39,491 bases of DNA from Cupriavidus basilensis. Its GTDB lineage: Bacteria > Pseudomonadota > Gammaproteobacteria > Burkholderiales > Burkholderiaceae. Positions 32,636-39,491 of the stretch are shown here, in pieces. Made by a program: the position numbers and the translations under genes. The notes beneath the pieces are model-generated. The model made no database searches, had not been told where the DNA came from, and worked only from the letters and a program-made list of their open reading frames with translations. Position 1 is the stretch's first letter, and every line of letters starts with the position of its first letter. The stretch spans positions 1 to 39,491 of the forward strand of contig NZ_JARJLM010000702.1 in assembly GCF_029335485.1 (NCBI RefSeq). The letters run 5' to 3'.

Positions 32636-35600
32636 GCATCGCGAAATTCTCGATGCAGCGCCCGGTGGCGATTATGCTGCTGTGGCTGAGCGTGGTTGTC
32701 ACCGGACTGGTCTGCTGGTTCCAGTTGCCGATCTCGGCGCTGCCAAAGTACGAGACGCCGATCATCGAAGTCAAGGCAAAGCTGCCCGGCGCCAGCCCGG
32801 AGAATATTTCGACTTCGGTCGCCACACCGCTGGAGAAGGAGTTCTCAGCCATTCCCGGCCTGCTCAGCACCACCTCGGAAAACATCCAGGGCGAGACCAA
32901 GATCCGGCTCGAGTTCTCGGCGTCGCGTGATATCAACGATGCCGCCGCCGACGTCCAGGCCGCCATGTTCCGCATCAGCCGCTCGCTGCCGGCGGACATG
33001 CCGACCCCGCCGTCGTACAGCAAGGTCAATCCGGGCGACGCCCCGGTGATCAACGTGGGTATGAGCTCGCCGACCATGCCGATGGCCGAGCTGAATGCCT
33101 ATATCAATAGCTTGGTGGTGCCGGCGCTCTCGGCCATCGACGGCGTGGCGCAGGTGCTGGTGACAGGCCGCAAGCGCCATGCGGTGCGCGTGGAGGTGGA
33201 CCCGGACCGCCTCGCCGCGCTCGACCTCACGCTGATCGAGGTGAGCGCGGCGCTGAAGACGGCCAACTCGAATGTGCCGCTGGGCCAGTTCGACAACCGG
33301 CGGCAGATGCTGATGCTACAGATGTCCAACCCGCTGATGCGGGCCAAGGATTTCGAGAAGGTCGTGATCGCCAACCGCCAGGGCCAGGTGATACGGCTGG
33401 CCGATATCGGGCGGGTGCGGGACGGCATGGAGGATGCGCAGAACACCAGCGAGATCAATGGCGTCAACTCGGTGCTGTTGCAGATCAAGCGGCAGCCCGC
33501 AGCCAACACCGTGGAAACCGTGGATGCGGTGAAGGCGCTGCTGCCCAGGCTGCAAGGCCAGTTGCCGGGCTCGGTGCGTATCGAGGTCATGGGCGATCGC
33601 TCGGTGTCGATCCGCCACGCAATCCACGATGTGAACCTGACCCTGCTGCTGACCATCGCGCTGGTGGTCATGGTCATCCTGCTGTTCCTGCGTCACTGGT
33701 CGGCCACGTTCATTCCCGCAATCAGCCTGCCGCTGTCGCTGTTGGGCACCTTCGGCCTGATGTATGCGATGGGACTGAGCCTGAACAGCATCTCGCTAAT
33801 GGGCCTGACCATTGCGGTGGGACTGGTGGTCGACGATGCGATCGTGGTGCTGGAGAACATCATGCGCTATATCGAGGAAGGCATGAAGCCGTACGACGCC
33901 GCGGTACGCGGCGCCAGCGAGGTGAGCTTCACTGTGATGTCGATCTCGGTATCGCTGGTCGCCGTGTTCATCCCCATCTTCTTCATGCCGGGCACGGCGG
34001 GCCTGATTTTCCACGAGTTCGCCATCGTGGTTTCGCTGTCCATCCTGGTATCGGCCGCAGTGGCCCTCACGCTGATCCCGGTCCTGGTGCCCATGACGAT
34101 GCGCCATGTGCCGGCCGCGACCGAAGTGCCCGCTTGGCTGCGATGGTTCGAGGCTGGCTTCGCGTGGCTGGCGCGGCGCTACGAGCTCGGTCTCGGCTGG
34201 GCCCTGGCCCACCGTAAGACGGTACTCGCGGTGGGCTTCGGCACCGTGGTGCTGACCGGCGTGATGTATGCGCTGGCCCCCAAGGGCTTCTTTCCGCAGG
34301 AGGATATCGGGCAGATCGAGGCCAAGGTCAAGACCGCCCAGGATATGTCATACGAAGGACGGCTGGCGGTGGTGCGGGAACTGCAGGCCGTGCTGCAGAA
34401 GGACCCGGCGATCGAGACACTGTGGTTCAAGGTGGACCACGACACCACCCGCTTCACTATGGACCTGAAGCCGCCCGGCCAGCGTCCGCCGATGAAGGAA
34501 GTGGTCGCGCGGCTGCGCAAGGCCACCGGCTTCCTGCCCGGCATCAAGGTGAATTTCAGTCCGGTGCAGAGTCTGAAGATCGGCTCCAGCGGATCGACCA
34601 GCGCTTACCAGTACATCCTGCAGTCGATCGGCTCGGATGCGCTGGATCTGTGGGCCGGCCGCATGCATGCGGAGCTGAAAAAATCCGACGTCTTCGTGGG
34701 CCTCGAGAACGACTTCGAGAAGGAGGGTCTGCAGGTCACAGTCGCGATCGACTGGGACCGGGCCGCCGCGCTGGGTGTTGACATGGCTGCCGTGCGCAAC
34801 ACGCTGTATGGTGCCTACGGCACGCGCCAGGTGTCCACCATCTATGCCACCGACGGCAGCTACCAGGTCATCATGGAGATGGCGCCGGAGCATCGCCGCG
34901 ACGAGAGCGACCTGTCCCGCATCTATGTGCGTGGCGCCGGCAACAGCATGGTGCCCCTGAGCGCCTTCGCCACAGCCACACGCGGCAAGGGCACGATGAC
35001 GGTCCTGCATCAGTCCCAGTTGCCGGCGATTACGTTCTCCTTCGATCTCGCCAACGGCAAGTCGCTGTCCGACGCAACCGCCGCCATCGATGCGGCCCGA
35101 CAGAAGATCGGCATGCCCAGCAGCGTCTTTGGCAGCTTCGGCGGGCAGGCGGCCTTGTTCGCGGAAGCACAGCGTACCCAGCTGTGGCTGATCGCCATCG
35201 CGGTGGCGGTGATCTATGTGGTGCTTGGCATGCTGTATGAAAGCTGGATCCATCCGGTGACGATCCTACTCGGCATTCCGTCGGCGGCGCTGGGGGCGCT
35301 GCTCGCCTTGCGGCTGGCGGGGCTGGAACTGACGTTCATTGCCATGATCGGCATCCTGCTCCTGATCGGCGTGGTGAAGAAGAACGCCATCATGATGATT
35401 GATTTCGCGCTGGACGCGCAGCGCAATAGCGGCGCATCGCCCGCCGAAGCCATCCGGCAAGCCTGCCTGCTGCGCTTCCGCCCGATCATGATGACCACGC
35501 TCTGCGCGATCGTGGGCGCGGTGCCGCTGGCGCTGGGGATCGGCGCGGGGGCTGAGCTGCGCCAGCCGCTGGGCATCGCGATTGTCGGTGGGCTGGTCTT

Positions 35601-35727
35601 CTCGCAGATGATCACGATCTTTATCACGCCGGTGTTGTACCTGTGGTTCGGCCAGTTGGGCCAGCGCCGCCGGGGCACCGGGACAAGCCGCGTGGCGGCG
35701 ACGGAGGTTGCCGATGGCATACATTGA
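32632..35727 (+). CDS. RND-family efflux pump, MdtB/MdtC/HAE1-like
   Basis: 1031 residues, full length. The N-terminal helix MSIAKFSMQRPVAIMLLWLS is the usual amphipathic plus TM1 start. The two large periplasmic loops and 12 TM helices follow. The proton-relay residues are present: VVDDAIVVLEN gives Asp401-Asp402, and GVVKKNAIMMIDFAL gives the TM10 lysine (916/917). LPISALPKYETPIIEVKAKL and DVQAAMFRISRSLP are typical of the MdtB/MdtC branch. It exports amphipathic compounds or chelates from the periplasm or membrane using proton motive force. It is coupled to the adaptor by a four-base overlap and to the next gene by 14 bases. Confidence 0.95.
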   Translation: MSIAKFSMQRPVAIMLLWLSVVVTGLVCWFQLPISALPKYETPIIEVKAKLPGASPENISTSVATPLEKEFSAIPGLLSTTSENIQGETKIRLEFSASRDINDAAADVQAAMFRISRSLPADMPTPPSYSKVNPGDAPVINVGMSSPTMPMAELNAYINSLVVPALSAIDGVAQVLVTGRKRHAVRVEVDPDRLAALDLTLIEVSAALKTANSNVPLGQFDNRRQMLMLQMSNPLMRAKDFEKVVIANRQGQVIRLADIGRVRDGMEDAQNTSEINGVNSVLLQIKRQPAANTVETVDAVKALLPRLQGQLPGSVRIEVMGDRSVSIRHAIHDVNLTLLLTIALVVMVILLFLRHWSATFIPAISLPLSLLGTFGLMYAMGLSLNSISLMGLTIAVGLVVDDAIVVLENIMRYIEEGMKPYDAAVRGASEVSFTVMSISVSLVAVFIPIFFMPGTAGLIFHEFAIVVSLSILVSAAVALTLIPVLVPMTMRHVPAATEVPAWLRWFEAGFAWLARRYELGLGWALAHRKTVLAVGFGTVVLTGVMYALAPKGFFPQEDIGQIEAKVKTAQDMSYEGRLAVVRELQAVLQKDPAIETLWFKVDHDTTRFTMDLKPPGQRPPMKEVVARLRKATGFLPGIKVNFSPVQSLKIGSSGSTSAYQYILQSIGSDALDLWAGRMHAELKKSDVFVGLENDFEKEGLQVTVAIDWDRAAALGVDMAAVRNTLYGAYGTRQVSTIYATDGSYQVIMEMAPEHRRDESDLSRIYVRGAGNSMVPLSAFATATRGKGTMTVLHQSQLPAITFSFDLANGKSLSDATAAIDAARQKIGMPSSVFGSFGGQAALFAEAQRTQLWLIAIAVAVIYVVLGMLYESWIHPVTILLGIPSAALGALLALRLAGLELTFIAMIGILLLIGVVKKNAIMMIDFALDAQRNSGASPAEAIRQACLLRFRPIMMTTLCAIVGAVPLALGIGAGAELRQPLGIAIVGGLVFSQMITIFITPVLYLWFGQLGQRRRGTGTSRVAATEVADGIH

Positions 35728-36913
35728 AAGCGCTGGCGTCTGTCTGCGCCCGTTCATACAGCGGCTGTTGCCGGCTGTCGCCATGATCCTGGCTGGCGTT
35801 GCCACCGCCGCGCCGGCCGGTGATACAGGTGCCGCCAGCTGGGCACGCGAGGGCCGTCCGCTGCCGCGCCCCGAGTTTCTGCAGCCACGGCTGGACGACG
35901 CGCTTCCTGTCTACCAGCCTTGTTCTGCGCAGCCATTGCGGGGAGCGCTGGAAGGCAGCGTACCGGCGATCCTGCCGAAGCTCGTGCAGGGCTGGATCGG
36001 CGCGTTCCAGCAGCGGCATCCCGGCGTGCGCATCAATGCGCCGCCGCCGTACCTGGCGCCCCAGGGGGCTTTGAGCCCGCCGCTGCGCAAGTTTCTCGAT
36101 GGCGGCAGCGATTTCGCCCTGGTGTCGCGCGATATGACAGCATCCGATGTGGCGGCGTTCCAGCGTGCGCATGGCGTGCCCCCGCAACCTGTCCCGGTGG
36201 TGGGCGGCGCCTGGCGGCACTTCGGCTTTGTCGATGCGATCGGTGTGGTGGTCAACGAGACCAATCCGGTGAAGGCGCTGACGCTGGAGCAGCTCGATGC
36301 CGTTTTCTCGAAGAGCCGGCTGCGCGGACACGGGCCCGTGCGCACCTGGGGCGACCTCGGCGTGGCTGCCTGGGCCGACCGGCCGGTGCGTGTGGTGGGC
36401 GCGGCGTCGTGGCGCGGCGCGGAAGCGTCGGCGCGGGCCGTCGTGATGCAGGAGCGGGTGCTGAGCGTGGGCGAGGCCCGGGGGCAGTGGCGCGACGACA
36501 TCGCCGTCAGGGGCACCGAGGCGGATGTGCCGGATCAGGTCGCCGCGGATCCCTATGCCATCGGCTTCACCGGCATGGGGCACCTCGTCGCCGGCATCAG
36601 GACAGTGGCCTTGGCGCAGGAACCCGACAGCGTGGCGGTGGACGCTACTTACGAAGACGTTGCGCTGGCGCGCTACCCGCTGGCGCGCGTGGCCTACCTG
36701 GTGCCGGCCCGCATCGCCGGTCGCTCAGTCGACCCGGTACTGAGGGAGTTCATCCGTTTTATCCTCAGCCGCGATGGCCAGCGGATCGTGCTGGAACAGG
36801 GCGTGATGCTGCCGTTGCGCGCCCCGCAGACGGCGGCGGCGCTGCACCTGCTGGGCGGTGAGCCCGATGCCTGCGGTCCGCCGGAAGTCAATTCACGCGA
36901 GATGCCGCAATGA
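35714..36913 (+). CDS. PstS-like periplasmic binding protein
   Basis: 399 residues from ATG 35714, which has GGAGG six bases upstream. The gene overlaps the pump gene by 14 bases. A signal peptide ends near ATAAPAG (about residue 35). The mature part follows the phosphate-binding-protein order: GALEGSVPAILPKLVQGWIG, GSDFALVSRDMTASDVAAFQ, then FVDAIGVVVNETNPVKALTL (the conserved 'D-i-vV-N-NPv-ltl' strand), DPYAIGFTGMGHLVAG, and a closing RFILSRDGQRIVLEQG. Such a protein beside an RND pump and TonB receptor, without a PstCAB transporter, is unusual. The ligand may be phosphate, a phosphonate or another oxyanion; the anion-binding residues are not the standard PstS set as far as I can judge. Confidence 0.82.
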   Translation: MAYIESAGVCLRPFIQRLLPAVAMILAGVATAAPAGDTGAASWAREGRPLPRPEFLQPRLDDALPVYQPCSAQPLRGALEGSVPAILPKLVQGWIGAFQQRHPGVRINAPPPYLAPQGALSPPLRKFLDGGSDFALVSRDMTASDVAAFQRAHGVPPQPVPVVGGAWRHFGFVDAIGVVVNETNPVKALTLEQLDAVFSKSRLRGHGPVRTWGDLGVAAWADRPVRVVGAASWRGAEASARAVVMQERVLSVGEARGQWRDDIAVRGTEADVPDQVAADPYAIGFTGMGHLVAGIRTVALAQEPDSVAVDATYEDVALARYPLARVAYLVPARIAGRSVDPVLREFIRFILSRDGQRIVLEQGVMLPLRAPQTAAALHLLGGEPDACGPPEVNSREMPQ

Positions 36914-36954
36914 CGGCGTCACTGCATCATACGGAAACGTGCCACGAGTGCACA

Positions 36955-37380
36955 TCAAAGGGCAGCGTGCAACACGGTGTAGCCCGGCGCGCGCAGGTAA
37001 TGCAGATGATCTAGCTCGGACAGCGCCGGATCCAGCCTGACAATGCGCTGGAAGCCGATCCGAACGAAGTACTCCTCGGCGTTGCTGGTAGCCAGCATGG
37101 CGGCGATCGCGCCGTGCAGCCGGGCGTGACGGATGACGGCGGCGAGCAGCAATTCTCCTAGGCCGGCGGCATGGGCGCGATCCACCATCGCCATGTCGCT
37201 TAGCAGCAGGACTCTGTTCCTAATTTCCGCTTGTACGCAGGCCAGCAGGCCCGCGTTTGCCGGCACTACCCAGACAGAGTCGATATGGTCCATGGAGTGA
37301 GCGCGACCGGACACAGGGCAATGCGTAAGCAACTGCTCGATCTCGGCGAGCTCCGTTGGTCTAGCTTGACGCGGACGCAT
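36955..37380 (-). CDS. GNAT-family N-acetyltransferase
   Basis: 141 residues from ATG 37380, chosen because TAGGAA lies about seven bases upstream; the longer frame to 37491 adds unrelated sequence. The core shows the acetyl-CoA fold: a helix (RQARPTELAEIEQLLTHCP), SVWVVPANAGLLACVQAEIR, LLLSDMAMVDRAHAAGLGEL (the V....GGLG motif in a variant form, where R-A-A-GLG binds the pyrophosphate), a helix with RHARLHGAIAAMLAT, and EEYFVRIGFQRIVR (the usual 'FY...GF'). The substrate is unknown. It may be an orphan housekeeping gene; it converges on the PstS-like gene. Confidence 0.8.
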   Translation of the reverse strand: MRPRQARPTELAEIEQLLTHCPVSGRAHSMDHIDSVWVVPANAGLLACVQAEIRNRVLLLSDMAMVDRAHAAGLGELLLAAVIRHARLHGAIAAMLATSNAEEYFVRIGFQRIVRLDPALSELDHLHYLRAPGYTVLHAAL

Positions 37381-37883
37381 CGGCAAATTCCTATAAGTAG
37401 TGATCGGCTCATCCCGCGCGGTTTTTTTGACGTCTAGAATCGGGACGTTTAAGGACTCCAGAGAGGCGTCTTTACATTCGGGATCCAGCATGGCGGACGG
37501 CTAGGCAACGCAGCTCTCAGCAGTTGCTCATCGACACCTGAAGGCTAACGGAGCGGCATGAATCCTGTCTGAATTCAGTCTGAAAAACCATTCACGATGC
37601 CGTGGCGACGCTGCCTGGGGCAGAGCACAATCCGTAATGATGTAATCACGATACACGTGCGCGGCGTCGTGCACGTATAACCCCAAAACAGGATGAGAGA
37701 GTCCACGACGCCTGTCAATGCGCCAGCAGTCGTGGGAAGCAGTCTCCGTGTTCCGCTGAATCTCAATGGCCGGTTTGAAGCTTGTCGGGGGAGTGCACCG
37801 AAGGTCGCGGGTTCAAGTCCTGCCTCCGCAACAATACGCAGTATGAAAGTCCGCTCGGTTGGCGCCGCGCGGGTTTTCGCGTT
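37381..37883. other. Gap with a tRNA-like snippet
   Basis: No gene is supportable; several overlapping short frames exist. The tRNA 3'-end-like piece at 37806-37831 is the only recognisable element. Confidence 0.35.
37806..37831 (+). other. tRNA 3'-end-like fragment (T arm plus acceptor half)
   Basis: GCGGG-TTCAAGT-CCTGC forms a proper T stem and loop, followed by seven acceptor-like bases (CTCCGCA) and an A. No matching 5' acceptor strand or anticodon arm lies upstream, so this is not a complete tRNA. Such half-tRNAs are often left by site-specific integration into a tRNA gene. Confidence 0.4.
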
Positions 37884-39050
37884 TCAGACATTGCTTAACT
37901 CTTCGAGTTGAGATGCGTCGCAGACAGACCGCACCACGCGATTTCGGCCGGCCAGCTTTGCTGCGTAGCAGGCACTGTCCGCAGCGCGAATCCATTGGTC
38001 CCAGGGCTGGTTGCTGGCGTCGACCCATGCGACGCCGATGCTCACCGTGACCTGGACCTGCGTGTTGGCGGCATCGACGGCCATGGCTTCGACGCGTTTT
38101 CGCAACCGCTCCGCGATTTCCCCAGCCTTGTCCGCGCTGACTTTGGGCAGATAGAGCGCAAACTCCTCGCCACCGAATCGCGCGAAGGCATCACTCGTGC
38201 GCAGACTACCCTGAACGGTTCTGGCGAAGGTGGTCAACACCTGGTCGCCCACGGGGTGGCCGAAACGATCGTTGATCAACTTGAAGTGATCGAGATCGAG
38301 GATGGCGACGGCACTACCGGGGAGCGCCTTGGCTGGCAGACGGGAGAGGAACCACCGCCGATTGCCGACACCGGTCAGGATGTCAGTCTGCGCCGCGAGC
38401 AGGAGTGCTGCCTCGGTGCGTTCACTGACCAGGGCTATCACGAGAAGTGCGATCAAGAAATTGCAGAAAATCTGCAGGAAAAGGGCCGTGGCCAGGTCGA
38501 ACGAGTTAGCGATGTTGCCGACGACAAAGATGAGACGAGCCGCTTCGATTGCCGCACTGGTTGCCAGGCAGACAATCAGGGGGAGCCGCGAGGGGAGCGG
38601 ATCACTGAGGCGATCTCTCCAGAGTTCGAAGGCCGAGGCGGCGAGAAAGTATACGGCGGTGAGATGGTAAGCGCTGGCTCTCAGGGCGTCGACGAATGGA
38701 AACTGAGTGATGATCCCGACAATGAGCCATCCCAGAGGGACGGAAAGCATTAGCCAGCGATAGATCCCGCGCCGTCCACTCACGCTGCGTATGCCTCCCC
38801 AAACCAGCACGTAGCCCGTGGTGCCGAGCAGGAGACCAAGATGCGCCCACAGCCATTGAGGCAGAGTGGCCTGCTTACCCAGGGAGGATAGGGTGGCGCC
38901 AGCAGCCAATGCGCTGAACGCAATGGCCAGCATCGCCAACCCGCCTGGCTTGGTGGATTTCCGACGGGAGTTCAAGATGCCAAAGGCGCCCGCCAATACC
39001 GAGGTATCGTGAAGCAGGAGGGTCGTGGCCAGATCAATCGTGATGCGCAT
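37884..39050 (-). CDS. Membrane-bound diguanylate cyclase (GGDEF)
   Basis: 388 residues. Several membrane segments fill residues 1 to about 210 (for example AMLAIAFSALAAGATL, GLLLGTTGYVLVWGG, LMLSVPLGWLIVGII and FLIALLVIALV), likely a sensory module of six or more helices. The GGDEF domain follows from about residue 222 (TDILTGVGNRRWF). The active-site loop RFGGEEF at 292-298 is intact. An inhibitory site RTSD (284-287) lies five residues before it, so product feedback is expected. It makes cyclic di-GMP, affecting biofilm and motility. It is monocistronic on the minus strand. The start at 39050 has only a weak ribosome binding site. Confidence 0.93.
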   Translation of the reverse strand: MRITIDLATTLLLHDTSVLAGAFGILNSRRKSTKPGGLAMLAIAFSALAAGATLSSLGKQATLPQWLWAHLGLLLGTTGYVLVWGGIRSVSGRRGIYRWLMLSVPLGWLIVGIITQFPFVDALRASAYHLTAVYFLAASAFELWRDRLSDPLPSRLPLIVCLATSAAIEAARLIFVVGNIANSFDLATALFLQIFCNFLIALLVIALVSERTEAALLLAAQTDILTGVGNRRWFLSRLPAKALPGSAVAILDLDHFKLINDRFGHPVGDQVLTTFARTVQGSLRTSDAFARFGGEEFALYLPKVSADKAGEIAERLRKRVEAMAVDAANTQVQVTVSIGVAWVDASNQPWDQWIRAADSACYAAKLAGRNRVVRSVCDASQLEELSNV

Positions 39051-39371
39051 AGGTCCGACGACCAGAGCGTACGCCGCCGAAGCCGCAATTGAAAAGGGAT
39101 GCTTTGCTAAGCAAAAGCATGCGGCGGGCAGATCACCGAGCGCAACAATGTATTACCCCGCGCAGGAGGGGTGGTGTCGAGAATATTGCGCCAATTATTT
39201 ATTTCATGCGTTTTAAAGATAAAAAGTTATTAGGTCGAGACCGGCGGCGCTACGCAGAGCTGTCGGATTTTTGATATGACTTGTAGTCGCGAGCGTGCGC
39301 CTAGCTTAAAAAAAATGGCCGAAACGTGTTCTTTGACTAGTATAAATTATTTGGTAAATTCATGAAAAGCG
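39051..39371. other. AT-rich intergenic region
   Basis: About 320 bases between the cyclase gene and the partial gene. It is far more AT-rich than the rest of the window (for example ATTTATTTCATGCGTTTTAA near 39200) and contains an A8 run at 39308-39315 and the promoter-like element at 39333-39360. Low GC is typical of the edges of acquired DNA. Confidence 0.45.
39333..39360 (+). promoter_or_regulatory. Sigma-70-like promoter
   Basis: TTGACT (39333-39338) and TAAATT (39355-39360) separated by 16 bases. The element lies 11 bases before the possible start at 39372. Confidence 0.45.
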
Positions 39372-39491
39372 ATGAGCGAGACCGCTTTGGATAGCGCAAT
39401 CCTTGAGGTGAAAAAGAGAAAACCCGTCGAAGCTTGCCATCCAATCTTAAACCGGTGCAAATATCTAACAGGTTTAAACCCTCGGGATCAA
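39372..39491 (+). CDS. Start of a possible gene running off the right edge
   Basis: The frame is open from ATG 39372 for 40 codons to the window end: MSETALDSAILEVKKRKPVE and ACHPILNRCKYLTGLNPRDQ. No good ribosome binding site; the promoter-like element lies just upstream. The region is AT-rich and unlike its left neighbours. I cannot assign a family from this much. Confidence 0.35.
   Translation, partial: MSETALDSAILEVKKRKPVEACHPILNRCKYLTGLNPRDQ

Noticed and set aside
35624-36583. 319-codon minus-strand frame opposite the PstS-like gene
   Set aside because: Arginine/histidine-rich antisense of a well-supported gene with a clear ribosome binding site.
37654-37680. ACGTGC…GCACGT inverted repeat
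   Set aside because: Arms of only six bases with a ten-base centre are expected often by chance in GC-rich DNA.
1-39491. CRISPR arrays, rRNA genes, complete tRNAs, intact insertion sequences
   Set aside because: No regularly spaced repeats, no rRNA-like stretches, no complete cloverleaf and no intact transposase with terminal repeats were recognised on either strand. A tRNAscan-SE/Infernal run would be decisive.

Overview
The window looks like GC-rich betaproteobacterial DNA, most likely Burkholderiales of the Cupriavidus/Ralstonia type. This is an inference from family content (two Bug/TctC receptors, a Ralstonia-style H-NS fragment, LysR/LysE genes, an RND pump, a YbaL antiporter) and from GC-rich third codon positions. 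No rRNA gene, complete tRNA, CRISPR array or intact insertion sequence was found.

Positions 1-13,000 are a patchwork. Apparently intact genes (a small membrane protein, an unfamiliar 283-residue protein, a Bug receptor, LysR and LysE regulator/exporter genes, and the YbaL-type K+/H+ antiporter) lie among many broken genes: a possible LysR tail and phage-like fragment at the edge, a MarR tail, a frameshifted tyrosine recombinase, an H-NS gene with an in-frame stop, two different universal-stress-protein tails on either side of ybaL, and a hypothetical gene split by an amber codon. Strong palindromes lie at 1858-1893 and 12815-12843. This is the signature of an old, decaying island or recombination hot spot.

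Positions 13,211-18,589 hold a compact metabolic locus. It encodes an ATP-grasp/citrate-binding subunit, then an 899-residue subunit with a succinyl-CoA-synthetase-alpha-like half and a C-terminal citrate-synthase-like lyase half, then a TctC-type periplasmic receptor. The pair is built like ATP-citrate lyase. However, the large subunit carries about 220 extra residues, and the first catalytic histidine of the lyase domain appears to be asparagine. It may therefore be a CoA ligase/lyase for a different tri- or dicarboxylate.

Positions 19,604-36,913 hold an envelope system. A TPR periplasmic protein and a sensor kinase/response-regulator pair (minus strand) sit beside a long plus-strand run in which every product is predicted to be exported or membrane-bound. 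In order these are a small periplasmic protein, a YncE-like beta-propeller, a protein with two repeats of one domain, a ferredoxin-like-barrel protein, a TonB-dependent receptor, a TolC-like outer-membrane protein, an RND adaptor, an RND pump and a PstS-like binding protein. The layout suggests regulated uptake across the outer membrane joined to export of the same or a related ligand. The ligand cannot be read from the sequence.

The right end has a GNAT acetyltransferase, a tRNA 3'-end-like fragment, a membrane-bound diguanylate cyclase, and AT-rich DNA with a promoter-like element and the start of a gene that runs off the window.
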